Below are positions 1-6,751 of a stretch of 18,244 nt of DNA, one piece after another. Numbering within the stretch: position 1 is the first letter of the stretch; each line of letters starts with the position of its first letter. The position numbers were made by a program, and so were the translations under genes. Under the pieces are notes generated by a model, which made no database searches, was not told the origin of the DNA, and saw only the letters and a program-made list of their open reading frames with translations. The stretch is from Dokdonella_A sp035760865 (GTDB lineage: Bacteria; Pseudomonadota; Gammaproteobacteria; Xanthomonadales; Rhodanobacteraceae), in contig DASTSE010000431.1 of assembly GCA_035760865.1 (NCBI GenBank), positions 1-18,244 of the forward strand, read 5' to 3'.

Positions 1-392
1 CGCCCCTCGCCGTGCGCCTCGACGACGCGCATGCGCGCGTGCGTGCCCGCGCCCGCGCCGAGCACGTAGACGTTGTTCACGCTGTACGGGTCGTACCAGC
101 TCTCGGGTCCGTGCAGGCGCTTGCCGATCCACTCGATGCGATCGCCGTCGGCGAAGCGCGCGCCGCGCGCGACGACGTGCAGCGGTACCTCGCTGCCGCG
201 CTGGCGCAGCCACAGCGCGTCGGCGGCGCAGTCCGCAAGCCCGGGCTGGGCGGCGACGATCGCGGCATGGTCGAGCGAATAGACGCCCGCGTGCTCGAGT
301 TCGATGTGCAGCTCGCCTTCGCAGGCGAAAGCGGACAGCGGAACGAGCACGAGGAAGGGCGCGAGTGCGCGCAGCATGGGTCGGATGGGCAT
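1..392 (-). CDS. Exported protein, N-terminal fragment (possible gingipain-like N-domain)
   Basis: This is an open minus-strand frame of 130 codons that runs off the left edge, so only the N-terminus is seen. It starts M-P-I-R-P-M-L-R-A-L with a hydrophobic stretch (A-P-F-L-V-L-V-P-L-S-A-F-A) ending at A-F-A/C, which fits a Sec signal peptide. Met6 (ATG at 377) is an alternative start, and neither start has a strong ribosome site. The mature part contains GVYSLDHAAI, ADALWLRQRGSEVPL, GDRIEWIGKRLHG and SWYDPYSVNNVYVL. That order (a GVY strand, an RG.EVP turn, a 'GD.IE..G' strand, then NVY.L) resembles the N-terminal domain of large secreted proteins carrying gingipain/C25-type peptidase domains. 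The resemblance is recalled, not searched. Seen: signal peptide and a coding frame with conserved-looking blocks. Inferred: a secreted, possibly proteolytic, protein. The catalytic part would lie outside the window. Confidence 0.7.
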   Translation of the reverse strand, partial: MPIRPMLRALAPFLVLVPLSAFACEGELHIELEHAGVYSLDHAAIVAAQPGLADCAADALWLRQRGSEVPLHVVARGARFADGDRIEWIGKRLHGPESWYDPYSVNNVYVLGAGAGTHARMRVVEAHGEG

Positions 393-438
393 GGGAGCGG
401 GTCCGCGGAACAGGCCCGCGCAAGAGGTCGAAACGCGC

Positions 439-467
439 AGGCTACCGCTCGGACCTTGTCGAGGCAA
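439..467 (-). promoter_or_regulatory. Possible sigma70 promoter for the exported protein
   Basis: On the minus strand TTGCCT and TAGCCT are separated by 17 bases, about 47 bases before the start at 392. Spacing is ideal, but the match to TTGACA/TATAAT is only partial, so this is a weak call. Confidence 0.25.
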
Positions 468-492
468 CCGAAGTTGCGTCGCGTTCCCGCAC

Positions 493-520
493 GATTCGCG
501 GCACTTCCGTGCCGCGAATC
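493..520 (-). terminator. Hairpin downstream of the propeller gene
   Basis: This is a perfect 12-bp inverted repeat (GATTCGCGGCAC and its complement) around a 4-base loop. It begins 7 bases after the stop codon of the propeller gene on the minus strand. No T-run follows, so it may be a terminator of the kind common in GC-rich genomes or a 3' mRNA-stabilising hairpin. It separates the propeller gene from the exported protein at 1-392. Confidence 0.6.
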
Positions 521-527
521 GCTCGAT

Positions 528-2393
528 TCAGCGCGCGTCGAAGCCGTCGCGGAAAACGCGCTCCGAGCAGGTGTCCTCGTGCAGGATCAGGCCGAAGATG
601 CCTGCGGCGACGCAGCTGCGCCCGTTCGACGCGACGGCCTGGAAAAACCCCGTCGTTCCCGCGGGTTCGAGTTGCCAGTCGAGGCCGTCGTCCGAGCCGA
701 GCATCGCGCCGAAACCGCCGACCGCGATGAAGCGGCTGCCGGTCCACGCGACCGCAGTCAACCCGCCCGCATTCGGCGCGGGCGGCAGCGATGCGTAACT
801 CCAGGCGAGGCCGTCGTCGGACGTCGCGATCGAGCGCGGGTCGCCGCTGAGCGCCGCCTCGTCGCCGACCGCGACGAACCGACGGCCGTTCCACGCGATG
901 CCGGCCACGCCCGGACCCGGAATCGGATCGAGCAGGGTGCGCGTCCACGCGATGCCGTCGGTCGAGGTGAACATCGGCGTCGGATCGTGGTCGCCATTGA
1001 GGTCGCGGCGACTGCCGCCGGCGACGAAGCGCTCGCCGTTCCAGGCGATGCTGAGGATCGCATCGCCGACTTCCGACGGGACCGCGCGTTCCGTCCAGGC
1101 GACGCCGTCGGGCGAGGTCAGGATGATGCCGAGTCCCATGTGCGTGCCGGACGGCGGCGTGCCGATCACGCCGACCGCGACGAACAGGCCGTCGCCGAAC
1201 GCGACCGCGTTGAGGCTGCCGCTCGTGCCGGATGCCTGCAGCGTCCAGTCCGACGCGTCCGGCGAGGTATAGACCGAACCGTCGATGCAGACGACGACGA
1301 AGCGCTCGTCGCCCCACGCGATCGAGGTCGGCATCGCGGCGAACGAACCCGGTTGCGCATCCCAGCGCGCGCCGTCGGCGGAGCGCGCGACCGCGCCCGC
1401 GTCGGTGACGGCGACGTACTGCGTGCCGTCCCAGACGACGGACATGATCGAGTCGGACGTGACCGATTGCGAGCGCGTGCTCCAGTCGGTGCCGTCCGGC
1501 GAGGTGAGGAAGGTGCCGCGCTGGCCGATGGCAACGAGGCCTGGCGCGCCCGCAGCGATCGACAGCAGGTTGTCGCCGGTGCCGGTCGCCTGCGGCGACC
1601 ACGTCGTGCCGTCGGCCGAGGTCAACGCGAGGCCGCCGTCGCCGACCGCGATGAAGCGGCTGCCCGACCACGCGAGTCCGTCGATGTAGTTGCCGTCCTC
1701 GGCGCGCGCGGGTGTCCAGGACAGACCGTCGGCCGACGTCAGCACGATGCCGCCTTCGCCGGCGGCGGCGAACAGCGCGCCGTTCCAGCCGATCGACGTG
1801 AGCCGATTGCTCGTGCCGGAAACCTGCGGCGTCCATGTCACGCCGTCGCTCGAAGCGAGGATCACGCCGTTGCGGCCGACGGCGACATGGCGAACGCCGT
1901 TCCATGCGACCGCACTGAGGTCGCTCAGCGAATTGGACGCCTGCGCCGTCCAGTGGATGGCGTCGGGCGACGTCAGGATCGCGCCGCTGCCGAACGTGCC
2001 GCCGACGGCGACGAACTGGCCGCCACCCCAGGTGACCGCCCACAGATCCTCGCTCGAACCGGAATCGCGGTGCGTCCAGGTATCGCCGTCGGGCGAGGTC
2101 AGCACTTCGCCGGCCCAGCCGACCGCAACGAACTGCTGGCCGTCCCAGGCGATGTCCTCGAGCACGGACGTGCTGCCGGTCGCATGCACGGCCCAGTCGA
2201 CGCCGTCGTTCGAGGTCTCGACCATGCCGGCCGCATCGACCGCGACGTAGCGCCCGCCGCCGTAGGCGAGGCCTAGCACGAGATTGCCGGTCGGAAGGGG
2301 ATTGGCCCACTGCCAGTCGGCCGCGGCAGCGCCCGGCAGCGACGCGAGCAGGCAGGCGGCGATGGCGCCGGGTATCGTGCGGAATCCGTACAT
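528..2393 (-). CDS. Secreted 14-repeat beta-propeller protein with R-V-F-R-D-G-F-D tail
   Basis: This 621-residue protein opens with a signal peptide (M-Y-G-F-R-T-I-P-G-A-I..., likely cleavage after L-P-G-A-A-A-A). The rest is a regular array of about 40-residue units, each with a strand of the form (F/Y)VAVG..G followed by LTSPDG..W. I count 14 FVAVG-type strands and 13 S.DG..W turns, which would build two seven-bladed or one 14-bladed propeller. The first unit lacks its opening strand and the last lacks its closing one, which fits velcro closure. The units resemble the sialidase/YCF48-like and Asp-box-like families, but no catalytic residues are evident. The C-terminus, after Cys609, reads C-S-E-R-V-F-R-D-G-F-D-A-R. 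Similar short (I/V)F.DGF(E/D) endings occur, as I recall, on many secreted proteins of Xanthomonadales. Its function is unknown, and an extracellular or surface location is inferred. It has its own 3' hairpin. The larger frames overlapping it are high-GC shadows. Confidence 0.9.
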   Translation of the reverse strand: MYGFRTIPGAIAACLLASLPGAAAADWQWANPLPTGNLVLGLAYGGGRYVAVDAAGMVETSNDGVDWAVHATGSTSVLEDIAWDGQQFVAVGWAGEVLTSPDGDTWTHRDSGSSEDLWAVTWGGGQFVAVGGTFGSGAILTSPDAIHWTAQASNSLSDLSAVAWNGVRHVAVGRNGVILASSDGVTWTPQVSGTSNRLTSIGWNGALFAAAGEGGIVLTSADGLSWTPARAEDGNYIDGLAWSGSRFIAVGDGGLALTSADGTTWSPQATGTGDNLLSIAAGAPGLVAIGQRGTFLTSPDGTDWSTRSQSVTSDSIMSVVWDGTQYVAVTDAGAVARSADGARWDAQPGSFAAMPTSIAWGDERFVVVCIDGSVYTSPDASDWTLQASGTSGSLNAVAFGDGLFVAVGVIGTPPSGTHMGLGIILTSPDGVAWTERAVPSEVGDAILSIAWNGERFVAGGSRRDLNGDHDPTPMFTSTDGIAWTRTLLDPIPGPGVAGIAWNGRRFVAVGDEAALSGDPRSIATSDDGLAWSYASLPPAPNAGGLTAVAWTGSRFIAVGGFGAMLGSDDGLDWQLEPAGTTGFFQAVASNGRSCVAAGIFGLILHEDTCSERVFRDGFDAR

Positions 2394-2478
2394 GCGGGTC
2401 GTTTCTCATGGCTGGCGACGGCGGTCTGCCGCCTCCACCCCAACACGCGGATCGGCGCGTGAACCTATCAGCGCCGCA

Positions 2479-3231
2479 TCAGGCGCCGCCGTAGTAGCGC
2501 GCGAGCAGCGCGGCGACCGCGGGCTCCGCGCGCGCGAGGCCGGCCGGGTCGGAGAAATGGAGTTCGCTGACGACCGCGAAATACTCCTCCGCACTCTCGG
2601 CCGCGTACGGGTCGATGAACGTGTCGCGTCCGCGTTCGACCGCGCGTTCGAGGCGGTCGAAGCCGGCCTGCATCGCGGCGATCCATTCGCGTCGCGGGAT
2701 CGCGCGCGGCAGCGCGGGCACGCCGTTCATCGCGCCGTCGAGCAGGTCGAGTTTGTGCGCCATCTCGTGCGCGACGACATTGAAGCCGTCGAACGGATGG
2801 GCGAGGTCGGTCGCGACATCGGCCCACGACAGGATCAGCGGACCGCGCTCCCACGCTTCGCCGATCAGCACGTCGTCGCCTTCGGTGACCACACCACTGT
2901 GTTCGTCGTGGTGTTCGCGCTTCACGCGGAATTCGCCCGGATAGACGATCACCTCGTGCCAGCCCGCGAGCGCGTCGCGGCCGAGGTGCAACACCGACAG
3001 GCTCGCGAGCGCCGCGATCGCGAGCGCGTGCGCGGGTTCGAGCACATGGCCGCCGGCCGCGCTGAACGCCTTGCGCGCGAGGAAAAGCGCGGTGAGCGTG
3101 CGCAGCGCGTCGCGATCGGCGTCGTGCAGGCGTCCGAACAGCGCGGACGAGGCGATCAGCGCGTTCCAGTCGGCATCGGCGATGCGTGCGGGCGGCTGCA
3201 GCGTGTCGCGCAGCCGCGTCAGCCAGCCCAT
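2479..3231 (-). CDS. mtfA: MtfA-family zinc-dependent peptidase (M90)
   Basis: The protein has 250 residues, close to the usual 250-280 of the MtfA/M90 family. It carries the metalloprotease signature H155-E-M-A-H159 within NVVAHEMAHKLDLLDG. A downstream Y-A-A-E-S-A-E-E-Y-F-A-V block supplies the third zinc ligand, probably Glu216, as in the AEFFA motif of E. coli MtfA. It is cytoplasmic, with no signal peptide. In E. coli MtfA is an aminopeptidase that also binds and titrates the glucose repressor Mlc. Outside enterics an Mlc partner is usually unknown, so the peptidase role is the safer call. It starts with ATG and there is no clear Shine-Dalgarno. It lies 85 bases upstream of the propeller gene on the same strand, with no visible terminator between them, so co-transcription is possible. 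The family call is firm from the motif set; the cellular role is inferred. Confidence 0.92.
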   Translation of the reverse strand: MGWLTRLRDTLQPPARIADADWNALIASSALFGRLHDADRDALRTLTALFLARKAFSAAGGHVLEPAHALAIAALASLSVLHLGRDALAGWHEVIVYPGEFRVKREHHDEHSGVVTEGDDVLIGEAWERGPLILSWADVATDLAHPFDGFNVVAHEMAHKLDLLDGAMNGVPALPRAIPRREWIAAMQAGFDRLERAVERGRDTFIDPYAAESAEEYFAVVSELHFSDPAGLARAEPAVAALLARYYGGA

Positions 3232-3323
3232 TGTCGGGCCGACATGCCGGTGCGGACGGTGCGCGCGTCGCGGCGCGGACGGGACGGATTCAAGGCTGCG
3301 CGATCCGCGTCATCGATCGCGCG

Positions 3324-3340
3324 TCGGCCGCGGCGGCCGA
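3324..3340 (-). terminator. Short hairpin downstream of the small secreted protein
   Basis: TCGGCCG and CGGCCGA form a 7-bp GC-rich stem around a 3-base loop, 13 bases past the stop at 3354 on the minus strand. No T-run follows. It is a weak terminator candidate between this gene and mtfA. Confidence 0.35.
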
Positions 3341-3353
3341 ATCCATCCTCGAT

Positions 3354-3728
3354 TCACTTGATCGCGCCGGGCACCAGCGACTGCCAGCGATAGCTCGGGC
3401 GCTTCGGAGTCGCCGCGGCGGGCGCGGACGGATCGCCGCTGGCCATCGGCTTGGGCAGCGGATCGGGCGTCGGTGCGACCGCGCTCTCGTCGGTCTCGCT
3501 ATGCGTCGGGCGGGGCGTGACATCGCTGCCGCGCAACGCGCGTGCGCCGGTCGATCCACCCGAGCCGCCGCCGGTGTCGATGCGCTCGACCACGGTCGGG
3601 CACGTCCTCGAGTCGACCGAGTCGAGCGCGAGCAGGCCTGCGCCGCGCAGCGGCGCGCTCTGCGCGTGCACGTGCGCGGCAGCGATCGAACAGCCGATCG
3701 CGGCGAATAGGATGGCGGTCTTGTTCAT
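3354..3728 (-). CDS. Small secreted proline-rich protein of unknown function
   Basis: This is a 124-residue frame starting M-N-K-T-A-I-L-F-A-A with a clear signal peptide (hydrophobic to about residue 19, cleavage near H-V-H-A/Q). A much longer open frame extends upstream, but its extra residues overlap birA antisense and are rejected. The M-N-K start has GGGAA about 8 bases upstream. The mature chain has a single cysteine (Cys43), a Gly/Ser-rich segment (D-T-G-G-G-S-G-G-S-T-G), then a Pro/Ala-rich low-complexity stretch, and ends Y-R-W-Q-S-L-V-P-G-A-I-K. That aromatic/basic ending looks conserved, and I recall similar R-W-x-x-x-x-P-G endings on small secreted proteins of Xanthomonadaceae, unverified. 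No enzyme motif is visible. It is divergent from birA with 261 bases between. The frame and signal peptide are well supported; the function is not recognised. Confidence 0.75.
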   Translation of the reverse strand: MNKTAILFAAIGCSIAAAHVHAQSAPLRGAGLLALDSVDSRTCPTVVERIDTGGGSGGSTGARALRGSDVTPRPTHSETDESAVAPTPDPLPKPMASGDPSAPAAATPKRPSYRWQSLVPGAIK

Positions 3729-3874
3729 GGCTGGGTTCCCTCGCGGCGCGGCCGAGGAAGCCGCAATGCTCGCACGATCCCGATCCCGACTCCAGTCGGC
3801 CCCGCCCACGAATAAGCACGAGGCGTGCCAGTGCCCTTCGGCACGGTACGAGCGCGCCCGGCGCGTCGCACGGG

Positions 3875-3920
3875 GTGTCCATCGGACACGGCCGGACACC
3901 CGCGGACAGTCGGTCGGACG
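3875..3920. promoter_or_regulatory. Palindrome plus phased GGACA repeats upstream of birA
   Basis: GTGTCCATCGGACAC (3875-3889) is a palindrome with 6-bp arms. Its right half-site GGACA recurs at 3884, 3894 and 3904, exactly 10 bases apart, and GGAC appears again at 3916. The array ends about 35 bases upstream of the birA -10 box in the divergent intergenic region. Helically phased half-sites suggest a cooperative DNA-binding site. Which protein binds is not known; BirA itself is one candidate. Confidence 0.4.
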
Positions 3921-3952
3921 ACGTCGCCGGGTGCGCGACGGCTGCAGGAAGC

Positions 3953-3958
3953 TACACT
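3953..3958 (+). promoter_or_regulatory. -10 box of birA-coaX
   Basis: TACACT ends 32 bases before the birA GTG, giving a predicted leader of about 25 nt. The same spacing is seen for three other genes here. No convincing -35 box is present, so activation or an upstream element may be needed. Confidence 0.5.
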
Positions 3959-3989
3959 GCGGGTCAGCCTGCCTTCCGACATCGCCCGC

Positions 3990-5000
3990 GTGACCGAACC
4001 ACGACCCCGCCCCTCGACCGCTGTCGGCGAGCCGAGCGCCCGCACGGTGCTGGCGGAGCTCGGGGCGCAGCGGGCGATTTCCGGCAGCGCACTGGCCGAA
4101 CGGCTCGGCGTCTCGCGCGCCGCGGTGTGGAAGCAGGTCGAACGCCTGCGCGACGCGGGCGTCGCGATCGAGGCGCGGGCCGGCAGCGGCTACCGCCTCG
4201 CGGCGCCGCTCGAGCTGCTCGACGAGGCGGCCTTGTGCCGCGCGCTCGCGCCGGCGACGCGCGCGCGCGTCGGCGCGCTCGCCGTGCACTGGCAACTCGA
4301 CTCGACCAGCAGCGAGCTGCTGCGTCGCGCCGAGCTCGACCCGCGCGACCTGCTCGCCTGCGTCGCCGAAATCCAGACCGCCGGGCGCGGCCGCCGCGGC
4401 CGTCGCTGGCACACGCCGCTCGGCGGCGGCATCGCGCTGTCGCTGCTCAAGCGCTTCGATGCGGGCATGGCCTCGCTGGCGGGGCTCAGCCTCGCCGTCG
4501 GCGTCGCCGCGATCGACGCGCTCGGCGCCTGCGGCGTCGGCGAGGTCGCGCTCAAGTGGCCGAACGACCTCGTCGCGCGCGGCGCCAAGCTCGGCGGCAT
4601 CCTGGTCGAACTCGGCGGCGATGCGCTCGGCCCGTGCCATGCGGTGATCGGCCTCGGCGTCAACCTGCGGCTCGGCGACGCCGCGTCGGCGATCGACCAG
4701 GCCGCGATCGATATCGCGGCGCTCGCGCCCGATCCGTCGCGCACGCGCATCGTCGCGAGCCTGCTCGACCACCTCGTCGCCGCGCTCGACCGCTTCGCCG
4801 AACACGGCTTCGCCGCGTTCGCCGATGCCTACGCGCGCCACGACGCGCTGCGCGGGCGCGAGGTCGACGTCGTGCGCGGCGCGGAACGGCGCCACGGCGT
4901 CGCACGCGGCATCGACGCGCGCGGCGCGCTGCGCGTCGCTGTCGGCGGACGCGAGGAAGCCGTCGACGCGGGCGAAGTCAGCCTGCGGGTGCGCCCATGA
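3990..5000 (+). CDS. birA: Bifunctional biotin ligase / biotin operon repressor BirA
   Basis: BirA activates biotin to biotinyl-5'-AMP and transfers it to the biotin carboxyl carrier protein; group II enzymes also repress biotin synthesis genes. The 336-residue product has an N-terminal winged helix (about residues 17-70, with S-G-S-A-L-A-E-R-L-G-V-S-R-A-A-V-W-K-Q-V), so it is the DNA-binding type. The catalytic core follows, with the biotinyl-AMP loop G132-R-G-R-R-G-R-R-W140, the K189-W-P-N-D-L194 motif and G-L-G-V-N at 221-225. The C-terminal SH3-like domain is about residues 285-336. The GTG start at 3990 is chosen because it lies just after the TACACT -10 box and gives normal family length; the frame is open for 55 further codons without family-like sequence. 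Its stop overlaps the coaX start as ATGA, implying translational coupling. Confidence 0.95.
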   Translation: MTEPRPRPSTAVGEPSARTVLAELGAQRAISGSALAERLGVSRAAVWKQVERLRDAGVAIEARAGSGYRLAAPLELLDEAALCRALAPATRARVGALAVHWQLDSTSSELLRRAELDPRDLLACVAEIQTAGRGRRGRRWHTPLGGGIALSLLKRFDAGMASLAGLSLAVGVAAIDALGACGVGEVALKWPNDLVARGAKLGGILVELGGDALGPCHAVIGLGVNLRLGDAASAIDQAAIDIAALAPDPSRTRIVASLLDHLVAALDRFAEHGFAAFADAYARHDALRGREVDVVRGAERRHGVARGIDARGALRVAVGGREEAVDAGEVSLRVRP

Positions 5001-5761
5001 AGCTGCTCGTCGACTTCGGCAACACGCGCCTCAAGTGGGCGAGCGTCGTCGCCGACGCGCCATTGCGCCCGGGCGGCGTGTTCGCGCACGCGGACGTGCC
5101 GCTCGTCGCGGAACTGCGTCGCGAATGGGGCGGGCTCGCACGCGTGGACTCGGCGTGGATAGCGAGCGTCGTGTCGAGCGCGCGCGAGGACGAGCTCGCC
5201 GCATTCGTGCGCGATCGCTTCGGCGTGCCGGCCCGGTTCGTGCGCAGCCCGGCTGCCGCACTCGGCATACGCAATGCGTACGCGCAGCCGGAACGTCTCG
5301 GCGTCGACCGCTTCCTCGCCCTCGCCGCCGCGCACGCGCGCCACCCGCGCCTGCAGGTGCTCGTCAGCGCGGGCACCGCACTCACGATCGACGCGCTCGA
5401 CGCGGACGGCAGCCATCTCGGCGGCCTCATCGTCGCGAGCCCGCACGCGATGCGACTCGCGGTCGTCGCGGGTACCGCACGCGTCGACGCGCGCGGCGGC
5501 CGGCTCAGCGAGCGGCCGCGCGCGACCGCGGACGCAGTCGTCACCGGTTCGCTGTATGCCGCGGCCGGCGCGATCGAGCGCTTCCGTGCGAGCCTCGTCG
5601 GCGCCGGCGAGGCGCTGCCGCCGATCCTGCTCGGCGGCGGCGGCGCCGACGAACTCGAGCCGTTGCTCGCGCCGGTCGAGCGCGTGCACGACCTCGTGCT
5701 CCATGGCCTCGCGCTGTGGGCGCGCGATGCCGCGACGGCGGCCGCGTCGCCGGACGGCTAG
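4997..5761 (+). CDS. coaX: Type III pantothenate kinase
   Basis: CoaX phosphorylates pantothenate, the first step of coenzyme A synthesis. The type III enzyme is not inhibited by CoA and needs a monovalent cation. The 254-residue chain has the ASKHA phosphate-1 loop D6-F-G-N-T10 near the N-terminus, the G-V-D104-R motif holding the catalytic aspartate, S-A-G-T-A-L-T-I-D (124-132), and the G-G-L-I-V-A-S-P block (142-149) that binds pantothenate. Length matches the family (about 240-260). The start overlaps the birA stop by 4 bases. The birA-coaX-SPOR order is typical of Xanthomonadaceae. No promoter is visible between birA and coaX. This is a confident call from motifs and context. Confidence 0.95.
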   Translation: MKLLVDFGNTRLKWASVVADAPLRPGGVFAHADVPLVAELRREWGGLARVDSAWIASVVSSAREDELAAFVRDRFGVPARFVRSPAAALGIRNAYAQPERLGVDRFLALAAAHARHPRLQVLVSAGTALTIDALDADGSHLGGLIVASPHAMRLAVVAGTARVDARGGRLSERPRATADAVVTGSLYAAAGAIERFRASLVGAGEALPPILLGGGGADELEPLLAPVERVHDLVLHGLALWARDAATAAASPDG

Positions 5762-5775
5762 CCTCGCCCGTCGCT

Positions 5776-5781
5776 TAGAAT
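5776..5781 (+). promoter_or_regulatory. -10 box of the SPOR-domain gene
   Basis: TAGAAT lies in the 50-base gap after coaX, 31 bases before the ATG, giving a predicted leader of about 24 nt. A -35 match at 17 bases is poor. Confidence 0.5.
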
Positions 5782-5811
5782 CGCCCGATCGCTGCACACC
5801 CGGCCATCGCC

Positions 5812-6477
5812 ATGTTCGTCCGCGTCCTCTTCATGCTCCTGCTCGCGCTGAACCTCGGCGGCGCCGGTTGGCTCGCGTTCGCGAACCGGCCGCACGCGGA
5901 TGCGACGCCCGCGACCGATCCGGGCGTGCCGCGACTCGAGCTGCTCGCCGAACGCGACGCCGACGACCACGCCGAGCTCGCGAGCGCGCCGGAGAGTCCG
6001 GCCGACCTCGCCAACGACCAGTGCCGGCGCTTCGGTCCGTTCCCGACCCAGGCCGACGCGCGCGCCGCGATGAACACGCTCACTCCGCTGACCAAGCGCA
6101 TCCGCGTGCGCGAGGAACATGCGACGCAAACGCGCGGCTACTGGGTCTACCTGCCCGCGATGCCGACGCGAGAACAGGCGCTCGCGACCGCGCGCGAACT
6201 CGCCGCCAAGGGCGTGCACGACTACTACGTCGTCACCGCGGGCGACCAGCAGAACACGATCTCGCTCGGCCTGTTCCGCGACCAGGGCAACGCCGAGCGC
6301 CGCCGCGCCGAGATCGCCGCGCTCGGCTTCACGCCGAAAGTGAACACGCGTACCGAGGACCTGCCCGTGTACTGGCTCGACTTCGCGCTCGCAGGCGCCG
6401 AACCGCCCGACCTCGCGAGCCGCGTCGCGGGCGCGCACGAGGCGCACATCGAGGCCACGCGCTGCGTCGCCTACTGA
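5812..6477 (+). CDS. Membrane-anchored SPOR-domain protein
   Basis: The 221-residue protein has an N-terminal hydrophobic segment (about residues 4-24: L-F-M-L-L-L-A-L-N-L-G-G-A-G-W-L-A-F). This is best read as an uncleaved membrane anchor with the rest in the periplasm. An acidic, Ala/Pro-rich linker follows. Then comes a SPOR-like domain: the first half around C-R-R-F-G-P-F (71-77) and the main repeat from G-Y-W-V-Y-L-P-A (about 109) through G-L-F-R-D-Q-G-N-A (about 162-170) to A-L-G-F. SPOR domains bind denuded glycan strands at the division septum, so a cell-envelope or division role is likely. It follows coaX by 50 bases, with its own TAGAAT box. A partner is not evident from the sequence. 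Confidence 0.85.
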   Translation: MFVRVLFMLLLALNLGGAGWLAFANRPHADATPATDPGVPRLELLAERDADDHAELASAPESPADLANDQCRRFGPFPTQADARAAMNTLTPLTKRIRVREEHATQTRGYWVYLPAMPTREQALATARELAAKGVHDYYVVTAGDQQNTISLGLFRDQGNAERRRAEIAALGFTPKVNTRTEDLPVYWLDFALAGAEPPDLASRVAGAHEAHIEATRCVAY

Positions 6478-6565
6478 GCCGCCGCGGGCCTCCACGGGCC
6501 GTTGCGTCGGCGCTTCCACGCCGCGCCGCTGCCGGCGGCAAGCCGGCCGCGCCGGACGATGCTGC

Positions 6566-6571
6566 TAGAAT
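6566..6571 (+). promoter_or_regulatory. -10 box of tRNA-Thr
   Basis: TAGAAT is followed by a GC-only run (CGGCCGCCG), the kind of discriminator seen at stringently controlled stable-RNA promoters. Transcription would begin near 6578, only about 3-4 bases before the mature tRNA end. No -35 is clear. Confidence 0.45.
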
Positions 6572-6581
6572 CGGCCGCCGT

Positions 6582-6657
6582 GCCGCTTTAGCTCAGTTGG
6601 TAGAGCAACCGCCTTGTAAGCGGTAGGTCATCCGTTCGAGTCGGATAAGCGGCACCA
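6582..6657 (+). tRNA. tRNA-Thr (anticodon TGT)
   Basis: The 76-nt gene includes an encoded CCA. The acceptor arm GCCGCTT pairs with AAGCGGC, the discriminator is A, the D arm is GCTC/GAGC, the anticodon stem is ACCGC/GCGGT with loop CTTGTAA (TGT at the anticodon, reading ACA), the variable region is AGGTC, and the T arm ATCCG/CGGAT carries TTCGAGT. All arms pair fully. The position after birA-coaX-SPOR matches the usual Xanthomonadaceae arrangement. Confidence 0.98.
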
Positions 6658-6751
6658 CTTCCCGACCTCGGCCGGCGCGCCGCGACGAGCGCATCGACGC
6701 CACGCGATCGCATCGACGGCGACAGCGGCAAGCGCGGAGGGTGCGGGGCGG

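Noticed and set aside
12..2276. A 754-codon open frame on the plus strand
   Set aside because: It is antisense to the propeller gene, has an Arg/Asp/Ala-rich composition with no domain, and is open only because of the extreme GC content.
442..2409. A 655-codon minus-strand frame overlapping the propeller gene
   Set aside because: It is another reading frame of the same repeats, Arg-rich and without a signal peptide; the propeller frame has clear repeats and a signal peptide.
3729..4895. Upstream extension of the small secreted protein to 513 residues
   Set aside because: The extra part is antisense to birA and low-complexity; the signal peptide at M-N-K marks the real start.
6531..6547. GCCGGC-GGCAA-GCCGGC hairpin as a terminator of the SPOR gene
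   Set aside because: The stem is short and expected often at this GC content, has no T-run, and sits where the tRNA promoter should be.
6658..6751. Terminator between tRNA-Thr and the lipoprotein gene
   Set aside because: I looked for a stem with T-run on both strands and found only weak GC palindromes.
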